DNA of 52,143 nucleotides from Caryophanales bacterium (GCA_016291895.1 JAEEZO010000021.1:1-52143); one strand, 5' to 3'; counted from the first letter of the stretch, positions 17,897 through 27,891 are shown. Notes: a model not told the origin generated them from the letters alone. Program-made: numbers and translations.

Positions 17897-18331
17897 TTAT
17901 CTTTTTTGTTTAAAAAACTTCGATATTATTTCAGAACACTTCTCATCATTTAAATATTCAAAATCTACACTATGATAATAATCATTATTGTTAAAAATTG
18001 ATTCAATTATTTTAGAGTTAGACTTAATATTTGATTTAGTACCTATATAAACTTTCTTAATTCTTGATTGAATAATTGCGCCTGCACACATTGGGCACGG
18101 TTCTAAGGTAACATACAATTCACAATCATTTAATCGCCAATCATTCAATTCTTTAATAGCAAGATTAATAGCAAGTATTTCCGCGTGACTATTAATTCCA
18201 TTCATATAAGATAAGTTATGTGCTTTAGCAATCACTTTGTTATTTTTAACAATAACAGCACCAACAGGAACCTCATTAAGAGATATAGATTTCTTAGCTT
18301 CCTCATATGCTTCTTTCATATATATATTCAT
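17897..18331 (-). CDS. tadA: tRNA-specific adenosine deaminase
   Basis: TadA converts A34 to inosine in tRNA(Arg). The 144-residue protein has the deaminase zinc site: His and catalytic Glu in NSHAEILAI, and two Cys in LEPCPMCAGAII. I chose the ATG at 18331, preceded by TTGGAG; the longer reading to 18358 would run into the SRP RNA gene. It lies between the SRP RNA and dnaX, the normal position in Bacilli. Confidence 0.95.
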   Translation of the reverse strand: MNIYMKEAYEEAKKSISLNEVPVGAVIVKNNKVIAKAHNLSYMNGINSHAEILAINLAIKELNDWRLNDCELYVTLEPCPMCAGAIIQSRIKKVYIGTKSNIKSNSKIIESIFNNNDYYHSVDFEYLNDEKCSEIISKFFKQKR

Positions 18332-18344
18332 AATATTACTCCAA

Positions 18345-18421
18345 AAAAAAGTGCACATAAGTGGATAATGTTAAGGCTGCTATCTCTCGATCCTGACCTG
18401 GTTCCACGTCACTTATTGCAC
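18345..18421 (-). ncRNA. ffs: Signal recognition particle RNA, small (4.5S) type
   Basis: The minus strand contains the SRP domain IV core: ACCAGGTCAGG, then a GAGA tetraloop closed by ATC/GAT, then AGCAGCC. Flanking arms starting GTGCAATAAGTG and ending CACTTATGTGCAC pair to form the long hairpin, and a run of eight T terminates it. The RNA is about 75 nt, so it lacks the Alu domain of the longer Bacillus scRNA. A near-ideal promoter places the start at about 18421. Confidence 0.95.
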
Positions 18422-18427
18422 GTAAAT

Positions 18428-18456
18428 ATAATACTACATTAAGAATTAAAGGTCAA
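18428..18456 (-). promoter_or_regulatory. Promoter of the SRP RNA gene
   Basis: Minus strand -35 TTGACC (18451-18456), 17-nt spacer, -10 TATTAT (18428-18433). It predicts transcription from about 18421. Confidence 0.88.
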
Positions 18457-18472
18457 TATCATATTTATATTT

Positions 18473-18488
18473 TATTTCACGTGAAATA
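18473..18488. promoter_or_regulatory. parS-like palindrome with Noc-site flanks
   Basis: TATTTCACGTGAAATA is a perfect 16-bp palindrome. Its centre (CACGTG) is that of parS, but positions 2 and 15 are A/T as in Noc sites, whereas Bacillus parS (TGTTTCACGTGAAACA) has G/C. It lies in the gyrA-SRP RNA gap and its centre is exactly 22 bp from that of a Noc site. Confidence 0.75.
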
Positions 18489-18494
18489 TTTTTT

Positions 18495-18510
18495 TATTTC
18501 CCGGGAAATA
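18495..18510. promoter_or_regulatory. Noc-binding-site palindrome downstream of gyrA
   Basis: TATTTCCCGGGAAATA, a perfect copy of the site in dnaX, in intergenic DNA between the gyrA terminator and the parS-like palindrome. Confidence 0.8.
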
Positions 18511-18530
18511 AAAAGAGGCATTAAGCCTCT
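18508..18530 (-). terminator. gyrA terminator
   Basis: Minus strand stem AGAGGC/GCCTCT with a 5-nt loop followed by TTTTTA, overlapping the gyrA stop codon and abutting the Noc site. Confidence 0.75.
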
Positions 18531-21085
18531 TCTTCATTATTAACTATTTCATCAGATCTTGATTCATTGGTTTCTTCAGAAACATCTTCTTCCATTTCTT
18601 CATCATCTTCTTTAGAAACGATAGCCACAGAACCAACTGTTTGATCATCTTTTAATCTAATTAATCTAACACCTTGTGTAGCTCTCTTTAATGTTGAAAT
18701 ATTTTCAAGAGATAATCTAATTATTACACCTTTATCAGTAACAACCATTAAATCTTCGTCCCCTGTTACTGTTCTAATAGAAACTAATTGTCCATTCTTA
18801 TCAGTAACATTTAGAGCTTTAACACCTTTACTGCCACGGTGAGTTAATCTAAATTCACCCACATTTGTTTTCTTACCATAACCAAGTTTTGTAATAATTA
18901 AGATTTGTTGATCAACAGAATCAGTTATTACTTCACAACCTACAACTTCGGCATCAGTAATATCTATTCCTTTAACACCAGATGTATTACGACCCATAGA
19001 TCTAATTTCATTTTCATTAAATCTAACAGCTCTACCAGCACTTGAACAAACAATAATTTCATTATCACCAGTAGTTTTATCTACTTTAACTAGTTCATCA
19101 TCTTCTTTTAAGATAATAGCAATCTTACCACTTGTACGAATATTATCAAACTCTTCAATTCTAGTACGTTTTACTAAACCTCTTCTTGTAGCAAATACTA
19201 AATAATTATAAGTATCATCATTAGGATCGACAACAACTACAGATCTAATCTTTTCTTCTTTTTCAAGAGGAAGTAAATTAATAATTGGTAATCCTTTAGA
19301 TTGTCTAGAAAATTCTGGTATCTCGTATCCTTTAATACGATATACACGACCTCTATTACTAAAGAATAAGATATAATCATGAGTTTTGGCATTAATTAAT
19401 TGTTCAGCGAAATCCTCTTCATTAGTTGTCATACCTTTAATTCCAACACCTCCACGATGTTGCGTTTTATAAGTATCAGTTAATATTCTCTTAACATAAC
19501 CTTTATTAGTTAAAGAGATAATAATGTTTTCAACTGGAATTAAAGATTCATCTTCTATGTAATCGATTGCAGTCATATCAATATCAGTACGACGTTCATC
19601 ACCATATTTATCTCTAATCTCAATCATTTCTTGTTTAATAATACCTAATACTCTAGATTCATTAGCAAGAATATCATTATAATCTTCAATTTTCTTTCTT
19701 AATTCTTCTAATTCAGCTAAAACAGCTTCTCTTGATAATCCTGTTAATTTTCTTAAACGCATATCAAGAATATGTTGAGCTTGGATTTCATCTAATCCAA
19801 ATCTCTCCATCAATCTATTTTGAGCTTCTTCATCAGCTTTAGAACTTCTAATGATATTTACAACTTCATCTATATTATCAAGACATATCTTTTCGCCTTC
19901 TAAGATATGAACTCTTTCTTCTGCTTTCTTTAAATCATATCTAGTTCTTCTAATGATTACTTCTTTTTGATGATCAATATATTTTGCAATAATTTCTTTT
20001 AAAGATAATGTTTTTGGTGTTCCATTATCAATAACTAGGAATATAATTCCATAGTTAACTTGGAAATTAGTATGTTTATATAAATTATTTAATACTACTT
20101 GGGCATTAACATCTTTCTTTAGTGTAATTGTTATCTTAACGCCATCTTTTAAATCGGTATGATAGTCGGAAATCCCTTCAATAATCTTATTGTGGACAAG
20201 CTCTGCAACTTTGTTCTTTAACTCCATAGTATTAACACCATATGGAACTTCAGTAATCACAATTTGATTATGATTTTGTTTTTCTTCAATATAAGCTTTA
20301 CTACGAATAGTAATACTTCCCCTACCAGTTTCATAAGCTTTCTTGATACCTGAATTTCCTAAGATAATACCACCTGTAGGAAAATCTGGTCCTTTAATAT
20401 ATTTCATCAATCCAGCAGTATCGATATTATTATCATCTATATAAGCAATACAACCATTAATAACTTCAGTTAAATTATGTGGTGGTATATTTGTTGCCAT
20501 ACCAACAGCAATACCCATAGATCCATTAACTAATACGTTAGGGAATCTAGAAGGTAAAACTACTGGTTCTACTCGACTTTCATCATAGTTTGGCATCATA
20601 TCTACCGTTTCTTTATTGATATCTCTTAACATTTCAAGAGATATTCTAGCTAGTCTTGCTTCTGTATAACGGTAAGCTGCCGCTCCATCACCTTCGATGT
20701 TACCAAAGTTACCATGACCATCTACTAACATATATCTTTGATTAAAGTTTTGAGCAAGTCTTACCATTGCATCATAAATTGAACTATCACCATGTGGATG
20801 ATATCTACCCATAACATTACCGACTGTTGTTGCTGATTTTTTATGAGGTTTATCTGGGGTGTTACCATCTTCTAACATACTCCATAAGATACGTCTATGA
20901 ACAGGTTTTAAACCATCACGTAAATCAGGAATTGCACGAGAGGTAATAACACTCATTGAATAGTCTATAAAGGAATCAGATATTTCTGTTACGATATCAT
21001 TAACACGATGACTATCTTTTTCATGAAATTCTCCACCATAATCTACTTCTGGAGTTTCTTCTATTTTGTTTTCATCATTTTCCAT
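18521..21085 (-). CDS. gyrA: DNA gyrase subunit A
   Basis: GyrA forms the DNA-cleaving part of gyrase. The 854-residue protein carries the catalytic Tyr in AAAYRYTEARL (about residue 130), the GDSSIYDAMVRLAQ quinolone-determining region with PHGDSS, and six C-terminal beta-propeller blades. A GyrA-box-like QHRGGVG (for QRRGGKG) supports gyrase rather than topoisomerase IV. The C-terminus has an acidic tail (about 830-854). It is 11 nt after gyrB. Confidence 0.97.
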   Translation of the reverse strand: MENDENKIEETPEVDYGGEFHEKDSHRVNDIVTEISDSFIDYSMSVITSRAIPDLRDGLKPVHRRILWSMLEDGNTPDKPHKKSATTVGNVMGRYHPHGDSSIYDAMVRLAQNFNQRYMLVDGHGNFGNIEGDGAAAYRYTEARLARISLEMLRDINKETVDMMPNYDESRVEPVVLPSRFPNVLVNGSMGIAVGMATNIPPHNLTEVINGCIAYIDDNNIDTAGLMKYIKGPDFPTGGIILGNSGIKKAYETGRGSITIRSKAYIEEKQNHNQIVITEVPYGVNTMELKNKVAELVHNKIIEGISDYHTDLKDGVKITITLKKDVNAQVVLNNLYKHTNFQVNYGIIFLVIDNGTPKTLSLKEIIAKYIDHQKEVIIRRTRYDLKKAEERVHILEGEKICLDNIDEVVNIIRSSKADEEAQNRLMERFGLDEIQAQHILDMRLRKLTGLSREAVLAELEELRKKIEDYNDILANESRVLGIIKQEMIEIRDKYGDERRTDIDMTAIDYIEDESLIPVENIIISLTNKGYVKRILTDTYKTQHRGGVGIKGMTTNEEDFAEQLINAKTHDYILFFSNRGRVYRIKGYEIPEFSRQSKGLPIINLLPLEKEEKIRSVVVVDPNDDTYNYLVFATRRGLVKRTRIEEFDNIRTSGKIAIILKEDDELVKVDKTTGDNEIIVCSSAGRAVRFNENEIRSMGRNTSGVKGIDITDAEVVGCEVITDSVDQQILIITKLGYGKKTNVGEFRLTHRGSKGVKALNVTDKNGQLVSIRTVTGDEDLMVVTDKGVIIRLSLENISTLKRATQGVRLIRLKDDQTVGSVAIVSKEDDEEMEEDVSEETNESRSDEIVNNEEEA

Positions 21086-21096
21086 ACCTTAACCTC

Positions 21097-23025
21097 CTAA
21101 ATATCCAAATTCTTAACATAACGAGCATTTTCTTCAATAAATTCTCTTCTTGGTTCTACTTCTTCACCCATAAGGCGTTCAAACATAGCATCAGCTGCAA
21201 CACAATCAGATACTGTTATTTTTCTTAATACACGTTTATTAATATCCATAGTTGTTTCATTTAATTCGTCATGGTCCATTTCACCAAGACCTTTCATACG
21301 AGCAACTTCATATTTAACTTTTTCATCAAGTGATGCAATATAAGCATCTTTTTCTGCCTCATCAAGAACATATTTTCTTGTTTTACCATGCATTATTCTA
21401 AATAATGGTGGTTGTGCGGCATAAACATGACCTGCTTCTACAATTGGTCTAAAGAAACGATAGAATAACGTTAATAAAAGTACACGAATATGAGAACCAT
21501 CGACATCGGCATCGGTCATGATAATAATTTTGTCATAACGTAGTTTAGATAAATCAAATTCTTCACCAATACCTGTTCCAAATGCTGTAATAATAGTTCT
21601 TATTTCTTCGTTACCTAAAGCTTTATCTAATCTTGCTTTTTCAACATTTAATATTTTTCCACGTAATGGAAGAATAGCTTGAGTCATTGAATCTCTTCCA
21701 AGTTTAGCTGATCCACCCGCAGAATCTCCCTCGACGATAAATATCTCAGATACTTTTGGATCTTTACTCTTACAATCTGATAACTTTCCAAAAACATTAG
21801 AAAGTCCCATTTCACTTTTTCTTGTTATTTCACGAGCTTTACGGGCTGCATTTCTGGCACGACAAGCTAACATTGATTTATTGATAATAGCACGAGCTTC
21901 TTCAGGATTTTCCATTAAAAATCTTTCGAATCCATCAGCAAACACTTTATCAGCAAGCTTTCTAACTTCAGAGTTACCTAATCTTCCTTTAGTTTGACCT
22001 TCAAATTGAGGATTTGGATGTTTACAAGAAATAATCATTGTTAATCCTTCTTTAACATCATCTCCTGTTAAAGGTTCATCTTTTTCCTTCAACATTCCTG
22101 TTTTTCTAGCATAATTATTAATAACTCTTGTTAAAGCACGTCTAACTCCCTCTTCATGGGTTCCACCATCATGAGTATTAATGTTATTAACAAAGGAGTA
22201 TATATTCTCATTATAAGCATCAGTATATTGCATTGCTACTTCAAAGAATACCCCTTCATCCTCTCCTTCAAAATGAATTACATCTTCATGAATAGGATTC
22301 TTACCTTTATTAATGAACTTAACATATTCTTTAATACCACCTTCATAGCAGAAAGTATCACCTTGAGTATCTTCTTCATCACGATCATCACGTAGAGTAA
22401 TCGTTAATCCTTTATTTAAGAAAGCTAACTCTCTTACTCTTGTTTTTAACGTTTGATAATCATATATAATCGTATCAAATATATCTGGATCTGGTTTAAA
22501 TGTTACCATTGTTCCTGTTCTATTCTTTTCACAAGAATCCACTACTTTTAGAGGTTCTACAGCATGCCCACCATTTTCAAAACGAATAAAATATACTTTT
22601 TCATCTTTAAATACTTTTACTTCTACCCATTTTGATAATGCATTAACAACTGATGCACCAACACCATGTAATCCACCTGATACTTTATATCCTCCACCAC
22701 CAAATTTACCTCCAGCGTGAAGAACTGTATAAACGGTTTCTACTGTTGATTTTCCTGTTTTTGGATGGATATCAACCGGAATACCACGACCATCATCACG
22801 AACGGTAATTGAATTATCTTTATTAACAATTACTTCGATATGTGTACAATAACCTGCTAATGCTTCATCAATACTATTATCAACAATTTCCCAAACTAGA
22901 TGATGAAGACCTTTAACATCTGTTGTACCTATATACATACCTGGTCTTTTTCGTACTGCTTCTAACCCTTCTAGTACTTGTATTGCAGACGAATCATAAT
23001 TTTCTGTTACTTTCTCATCTTCCAT
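21097..23025 (-). CDS. gyrB: DNA gyrase subunit B
   Basis: This is the ATPase subunit of gyrase, 642 residues. The GHKL ATP site includes [20 protein letters not shown] and [15 protein letters not shown]. The Toprim domain has [23 protein letters not shown] and the metal-binding [11 protein letters not shown]. The C-terminal MKGLGEMD is intact. The ATG overlaps the recF stop by one base, so recF-gyrB-gyrA is one unit as in Bacillus. Confidence 0.98.
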   Translation of the reverse strand: MEDEKVTENYDSSAIQVLEGLEAVRKRPGMYIGTTDVKGLHHLVWEIVDNSIDEALAGYCTHIEVIVNKDNSITVRDDGRGIPVDIHPKTGKSTVETVYTVLHAGGKFGGGGYKVSGGLHGVGASVVNALSKWVEVKVFKDEKVYFIRFENGGHAVEPLKVVDSCEKNRTGTMVTFKPDPDIFDTIIYDYQTLKTRVRELAFLNKGLTITLRDDRDEEDTQGDTFCYEGGIKEYVKFINKGKNPIHEDVIHFEGEDEGVFFEVAMQYTDAYNENIYSFVNNINTHDGGTHEEGVRRALTRVINNYARKTGMLKEKDEPLTGDDVKEGLTMIISCKHPNPQFEGQTKGRLGNSEVRKLADKVFADGFERFLMENPEEARAIINKSMLACRARNAARKAREITRKSEMGLSNVFGKLSDCKSKDPKVSEIFIVEGDSAGGSAKLGRDSMTQAILPLRGKILNVEKARLDKALGNEEIRTIITAFGTGIGEEFDLSKLRYDKIIIMTDADVDGSHIRVLLLTLFYRFFRPIVEAGHVYAAQPPLFRIMHGKTRKYVLDEAEKDAYIASLDEKVKYEVARMKGLGEMDHDELNETTMDINKRVLRKITVSDCVAADAMFERLMGEEVEPRREFIEENARYVKNLDI

Positions 23026-24146
23026 TATTGTTTCTTTCCTTTCTTTGTAATCTTATTATTACTTATTTTATATATAACAGCTTCTTTTATTAAATCTTCT
23101 GATATATCATTAATATCCGTTGTTGTTATAATCGTTTGAATATCTTTTTTTAAGAATTTAACTATTTTATTTCTTTTAGATGAATCAATTTCACTAAAGA
23201 TATCATCAAGTAGTAATACGGGATAACTACCTAATACCTTCTTATAATAGTTTAATTCACTTATCTTAAACGCAATTATAGCCATCCTTTGTTGTCCTTG
23301 AGATGCAAATACTTTCATATCAACATCATTTAAATAAAAACTAAAATCATCTCGATGGGGACCAACTAACGTTTGTCCTTGCATCATTTCTTGATTAAGA
23401 TTCTTTTTAAACTTTTTTAAGAAAGCATTTCTAATTTTTTCTTTATCATATTCAAGAATACCTAAAGTGTTATCATACTTTATCGTAAGTCCACTTAATC
23501 CAGTTATCTTTTTAAATATACTAGGAATTAAACTATTTATCTCTTTCAAATAATTAAATCGATATTCATAAATCTTATCAGCGGCTTCAATCAATTTATC
23601 ATTAATAATATCTAAATATCTAAAGTCACTATTATTGTTGATATATAGTTTTTTTAAATATTCATTCCTTATTTTAACGATTTTATTATATTCGTTAAGA
23701 ACAGTAATATAATTATTAAACAATTGACTAATATCAACATTTAATAAATTTCTTCTAATTGATGGAGATCCTTTTATAATATCTAAATCTGTTGGAATAA
23801 AAGATATAACACAAAAATTAGAAATATAATCTTTAATACGATGAATTTCTTTACCATTAATTGATACTTTTTTTCGATAATTATCAATATATACTTCTAA
23901 ATTCTTTTTTAAATCATCCTTTTCTATTTTTCCAGATACTGTTAAGAAATCTTTATTAAACTCAATTAAGTCAGCGTCTTGCCCACTTCTATTGGATTTA
24001 GATAAAGATAAAACATATATACTCTCTAAGATGTTTGTTTTACCTTGACCATTATTTCCAATAAAAATATTGATATTGGGATTGAAGTCAAGTTCCAAGT
24101 AATCGTAATTTCTAAAATTTAAGAGCTTAATATGTTCGATTTTCAA
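23025..24146 (-). CDS. recF: DNA replication and repair protein RecF
   Basis: RecF is an SMC-like ATPase that, with RecO and RecR, directs RecA to gaps. The 373 residues include Walker [14 protein letters not shown] (about 30-42), signature [10 protein letters not shown] (about 295) and Walker [14 protein letters not shown]. The usual S4-domain gene yaaA between dnaN and recF is replaced here by a ComK-like gene. Confidence 0.97.
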   Translation of the reverse strand: MKIEHIKLLNFRNYDYLELDFNPNINIFIGNNGQGKTNILESIYVLSLSKSNRSGQDADLIEFNKDFLTVSGKIEKDDLKKNLEVYIDNYRKKVSINGKEIHRIKDYISNFCVISFIPTDLDIIKGSPSIRRNLLNVDISQLFNNYITVLNEYNKIVKIRNEYLKKLYINNNSDFRYLDIINDKLIEAADKIYEYRFNYLKEINSLIPSIFKKITGLSGLTIKYDNTLGILEYDKEKIRNAFLKKFKKNLNQEMMQGQTLVGPHRDDFSFYLNDVDMKVFASQGQQRMAIIAFKISELNYYKKVLGSYPVLLLDDIFSEIDSSKRNKIVKFLKKDIQTIITTTDINDISEDLIKEAVIYKISNNKITKKGKKQ

Positions 24147-24270
24147 AAAATCACCTCAAAAAACCACCAAATTTTGATTTTTACTATTAGACGTATACCT
24201 ACGCCTACTCATAAAGTATAACATAAATTTAGAGTTTTTTAAAGCAAATTAACATAAAAAGACTAAAAAA

Positions 24271-24298
24271 GGAAGAGATTAATTATTAACTCTCTTCC
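24271..24298 (-). terminator. Terminator of the comK-like gene
   Basis: Minus strand stem GGAAGAGA/TCTCTTCC with a 12-nt loop and a TTTTTT run, overlapping the end of the gene. recF beyond it may rely on read-through or its own promoter. Confidence 0.75.
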
Positions 24299-24725
24299 TA
24301 ATCATGCTACCTAATCTATTTGCTCTTAATATTTGATTTTCAAAAGAAGATAAAGACATCTTAACAATTAGTTCTCTACCTGATGAAAAAGTTACTTTAG
24401 TAAAACCTTCACTCCTTTCATATTTCTCAACATTATTTAAAGAAAACCATGCACAATTTGGTGAATTGGGTGATTCTGTAGGAAAGAAAATTATTTCATT
24501 ACTTTCAGATACAACAATAGGAACTTTATAGTTACTTCCCATAATCATTCTTGACCCTTTCATTCTTCCGTCACAACTACTTCCATAGTATTGGCAACTA
24601 TCTTCCATTACTTCATAACATCCTTTATTAATAAAATATTCATCTTTTCCTTCGATTACTTTAGTTATACTATCGTTTACCCCAATAACAGCACAAGTAT
24701 CTTTATTAATCTCATAAGAATCCAT
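24279..24725 (-). CDS. ComK-family transcription factor
   Basis: ComK in Bacillus activates competence genes by binding AT-rich K-boxes. This 148-residue protein aligns by eye with ComK across its central region: an N-terminal SYEIN, then DSCQYYGSSCDGR (ComK RSCRFFGSSYAGR), KVPIVVSESNEIIFFPTESP, NCAWFSLNNV, VTFSSGRE and SSFENQILRANRL. It is shorter than Bacillus ComK (192 aa) and lacks the C-terminal part that binds MecA. I chose the ATG at 24725 because GGGAGG precedes it. Its place in the dnaN-recF interval is unusual. The family call is firm; the regulon and any role in DNA uptake are unknown. Confidence 0.85.
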   Translation of the reverse strand: MDSYEINKDTCAVIGVNDSITKVIEGKDEYFINKGCYEVMEDSCQYYGSSCDGRMKGSRMIMGSNYKVPIVVSESNEIIFFPTESPNSPNCAWFSLNNVEKYERSEGFTKVTFSSGRELIVKMSLSSFENQILRANRLGSMIRKRVNN

Positions 24726-24846
24726 AAAAACCTCCCTTCTATCCACTAATCCGTGAACAAGAGATAGAATAATGGATATAATTGTCGATTTTTGTCGATT
24801 TATATTTTTTAATAAAAAAATGCTAATAAATAATTATTAACATTTT

Positions 24847-24855
24847 TGTGGATAA
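24847..24855. promoter_or_regulatory. Isolated DnaA box downstream of dnaN
   Basis: TGTGGATAA, the complement of the consensus DnaA box TTATCCACA, just past the dnaN stop codon. Confidence 0.5.
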
Positions 24856-24856
24856 A

Positions 24857-25975
24857 TTAATAAGTTCTTATAGGTAAAACCAATTGAATTACTCTTTCAT
24901 CATCTTTATCTTGAACAATAATTGGACTTATTTCACCAACAAAACTAATTGTTGCTTCAAGTCCTGTTAAAACTCTTAAAGCTTCCATCATATATTTTGC
25001 GCTGAAAGAAATTTTAATATTTTCATCATTATCTTTCTTGATATCCATTGATTCTTCAATTCTACCAACTTCAACATTACTTGATTTCATGATTAATTTA
25101 TTATCTTCTGTTTCAAGAGTAACTACATTTTTCTCTTTATCACTTGTTAAAGTACTAACACGATCTATAACATTATATAAATCATTTATATTAACAGTAA
25201 TTTTTAACATACTTTCTGAAGGTAATAAGTTAGCGGTATTTGGATAACTTCCATTTATTAATCTACTTTGGAATAACAAATTCTTAGATTTAAATAAAAT
25301 CTTATTATTAAAAATATGTAATTCCAACTTATCATCATCTATGATCTTTGCTAGCTCACTTATGTTCTTACCAGGAATAATAATATTATAGTTATCAGTA
25401 GCAGCGTCACTTAATTTTATAGTTTTTCTTGCTAATCTATAAGAATCTGTTGCATTACATTCTAGTTCATCAACATTTATCTTAAAATTAATACCAGTTA
25501 ATTGAGGACGAGATTCATCGTTGGATACTGCAAAAGAAGTTTGATTAATCATGTTCTTAAACTCTTTAGCATCTAAAACAATTGGATTTTTACTTTCTTC
25601 TAAAGATATATTAGGATACTCCTTCTTATTAATGCCATTTAAATTATATTCACTGTTTTCTGTGGAAATAGTTAATTTAGCTTCATCAAATACTTCTAAG
25701 TTAATCTTTTCTGTTTGAATCTTTCTTATTATATCTAATATATATTTACCTTGAATAATAATACTTCCTTCTTCTTCAATTGTCATATTATCTTCTTCTT
25801 GTGGGATAAATGTTTGTATTGTTATATCATTATCTGATGCTGTAAGAGTTAATCCTTTATCATTAAGATCAAATTTTATTCCTGCTAAAGCTGGTACTAA
25901 GTTTTTTGTAGATAAAGCTTTACTTACTTTATTCAATCCTTCTAATAAAATATCTTTGTTAATTATTATTTTCAT
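24857..25975 (-). CDS. dnaN: DNA polymerase III beta subunit (sliding clamp)
   Basis: A 372-residue clamp of three similar domains. Typical stretches are GIKFDLNDKGLTLTASDNDI in domain 1, RPQLTGINF with ATDSYRLARK in domain 2, and the C-terminal VLPIRTY for the usual MPVRL-type end. It follows dnaA with a 161-nt gap that carries further DnaA boxes. Confidence 0.97.
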   Translation of the reverse strand: MKIIINKDILLEGLNKVSKALSTKNLVPALAGIKFDLNDKGLTLTASDNDITIQTFIPQEEDNMTIEEEGSIIIQGKYILDIIRKIQTEKINLEVFDEAKLTISTENSEYNLNGINKKEYPNISLEESKNPIVLDAKEFKNMINQTSFAVSNDESRPQLTGINFKINVDELECNATDSYRLARKTIKLSDAATDNYNIIIPGKNISELAKIIDDDKLELHIFNNKILFKSKNLLFQSRLINGSYPNTANLLPSESMLKITVNINDLYNVIDRVSTLTSDKEKNVVTLETEDNKLIMKSSNVEVGRIEESMDIKKDNDENIKISFSAKYMMEALRVLTGLEATISFVGEISPIIVQDKDDERVIQLVLPIRTY

Positions 25976-26027
25976 TTTTTTACCTTCTTTCTTATTAATT
26001 ATATTTTTATTATTATCATTATTATAG

Positions 26028-26128
26028 TGTGGATAACTGTTGATAAAATTAAATATCTTAACTATATCAACAAATATTGTTATTTTATTAAGTGGATAAG
26101 TTGTTGATTAATTAATTATTTATCAACA
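26028..26128. promoter_or_regulatory. DnaA-box cluster between dnaA and dnaN
   Basis: The dnaA-dnaN gap contains TGTGGATAA (26028-26036, perfect box), TGTTGATAA (26038-26046), ATATCAACA (26064-26072), AGTGGATAA (26091-26099) and TTATCAACA (26120-26128) in very AT-rich DNA. Together with the cluster beyond the dnaA start this gives a bipartite origin like that of Bacillus. It may also regulate dnaN. Confidence 0.75.
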
Positions 26129-26136
26129 ATAGTTCA

Positions 26137-27516
26137 CTATATTAAATTTTCTTTTATTTTTTCAATCGTATTTCTTGTTTCTTCTTTAGTATTACATTCA
26201 TCCTCTATTTTATCGCAAGAGTGCATTACGGTTGAATGATCTTTTCCACCAAATTCTAGCCCTATTCTTTCAAATGACTCATTTAATAAAGTCCTTGATA
26301 GATACATTGCAATTTGTCTTGGAAAGGCAACATTGGAACTTCTCTTTTTTCCTTTTAAATCTTCGACTGATATTTGGAAGAAATCTGCTACAACTTTTTG
26401 AATTCTTGAGATATCTGCTTGTTCACTAGTTCCTTTATTTATTAAATCTTTTAAGGCATCAACAGCATCTTTTAAAGTTATTTTTTGTAATCCCCAAACC
26501 GCGGAATAAGCCATTAATCTATTTAAAGAGTTTTCAAGAATTCTTACATCTCCTTCTGCAATATTGGAAGCTATATAATCAATAACTTCATCAGAAGTAT
26601 CTTGTAAAGATGCATATTTATCTTTATAATTCTTTATTTTATTCTTTAAAATGCTTTTTCTAAGTTCTAATTCTGGAGGATATATTTCAGCAGTTAATCC
26701 CCAATTAAATCTTGTACGAAGACGATCTTCCATTTGTTTTAAATCGTTTGGTGATCTATCACTTGATAAAATAACTTGTTTATTATTAGAGTGCAAATCA
26801 TTAAAGGTATGGAAAAATTCCATTTGGGTTTTAGCTCCCGTTGCAATACATTGAATATCGTCAATTATTAATACATCAATATTATGATATTTATCTTTAA
26901 AGTAATCTTTATATTCATCATCTTTTCGACTATATTTAGAATAATCATCCATAAATTGTTGACTTGTAACATACAAAACTTTTTTTGATTCGTCATTTTG
27001 TTCAATATAATTTCCAATTGCATGCATTAAATGAGTTTTTCCAAGACCACTATTTCCAAATAAAAATAAAGGATTATAGATTTTACCAGGATCTTGGGCA
27101 ACTTGTAAGGCTGCAGCTTGAGCTAATCTATTACTGTTTCCCACAACAAATGTGGAAAAAGTTAAATTCTTGTTCAAATTTGATTTATGAACAACTTCAA
27201 CTTTATCTTCTCTTTCAGTAGAAGTGTTAGTTTTTTCTTCTTTATCTACTTGAATTTCATTTTTTATTTCATCTTCTAATTTAAATATTAACTCATAATT
27301 AGTATTACTTATTTCAAATAGATTAGATTGAATAAAATCATAATATCTATTTTGTAACCATTTCTTTTGAAGATCTAATTTTGTTACAATCGTAATCTTA
27401 TTATTATCTATACTATTAATATAAGTGTTTTGAAACCAAGTAGCATATATCTCTGAATTAACGGTAGGTCTTATTTTTTCTAAGAACTTCTGCCATAATT
27501 GATCTTTATTCACCAT
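26137..27516 (-). CDS. dnaA: Chromosomal replication initiator DnaA
   Basis: DnaA binds DnaA boxes and opens oriC. The 459 residues have domain I (helicase interaction, about 1-80), a short charged linker, and an AAA+ domain with Walker A GNSGLGKTHL and Walker B LIIDDIQ. The C-terminal HTH domain IV ends with the signature FGGKDHSTVMHSCDKI. It is transcribed away from the main box cluster at 27600-27810. Confidence 0.98.
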   Translation of the reverse strand: MVNKDQLWQKFLEKIRPTVNSEIYATWFQNTYINSIDNNKITIVTKLDLQKKWLQNRYYDFIQSNLFEISNTNYELIFKLEDEIKNEIQVDKEEKTNTSTEREDKVEVVHKSNLNKNLTFSTFVVGNSNRLAQAAALQVAQDPGKIYNPLFLFGNSGLGKTHLMHAIGNYIEQNDESKKVLYVTSQQFMDDYSKYSRKDDEYKDYFKDKYHNIDVLIIDDIQCIATGAKTQMEFFHTFNDLHSNNKQVILSSDRSPNDLKQMEDRLRTRFNWGLTAEIYPPELELRKSILKNKIKNYKDKYASLQDTSDEVIDYIASNIAEGDVRILENSLNRLMAYSAVWGLQKITLKDAVDALKDLINKGTSEQADISRIQKVVADFFQISVEDLKGKKRSSNVAFPRQIAMYLSRTLLNESFERIGLEFGGKDHSTVMHSCDKIEDECNTKEETRNTIEKIKENLI

Positions 27517-27599
27517 AACACCTCCCTACAATACCTTTGTTAGTTATTATTTTAACTTTTTTCATAAAAAAAATAAATATCTTTTTGTAAAGTTTTCTT

Positions 27600-27870
27600 A
27601 TATATATCAACAAGTTTATCAACATTTAATTGTGGAAAAGTATGATGATAAATCGTTATAAAATTAGAAGAAATTAAGTTATCAACATATTATCCACCTA
27701 GTTATCCACTATTAATTTGTTATTATATAAGTAAATTAGTAAGTTTTCCACAATATGTGGATAACTAATTCACTATTCACAATTCAAGTTATTAACAGTA
27801 TTGTGAATAAGTGGAAAACCATAATTATATTATTTAAAAAAAATAAAAAAATAAATAAAGATTGACAAAA
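27600..27870. other. Replication origin oriC, upstream part
   Basis: The 407-nt dnaA-rpmH gap has at least eight DnaA boxes: TTATCAACA (27616-27624), TGTGGAAAA (27631-27639), TTATCAACA (27679-27687), TTATCCACC (27690-27698), TTATCCACT (27702-27710), TTTTCCACA (27744-27752), perfect TGTGGATAA (27756-27764) and TGTGAATAA (27802-27810). An almost pure A/T stretch at about 27820-27860 could be the unwinding element. Gene strand switches here from minus to plus, as expected at an origin. Confidence 0.93.
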
Positions 27871-27891
27871 TGAAAATAACTCTATTATAAT
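27862..27891 (+). promoter_or_regulatory. Promoter of rpmH
   Basis: TTGACA (27862-27867), 18-nt spacer, TATAAT (27886-27891), 32 nt before the rpmH start. Confidence 0.85.
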
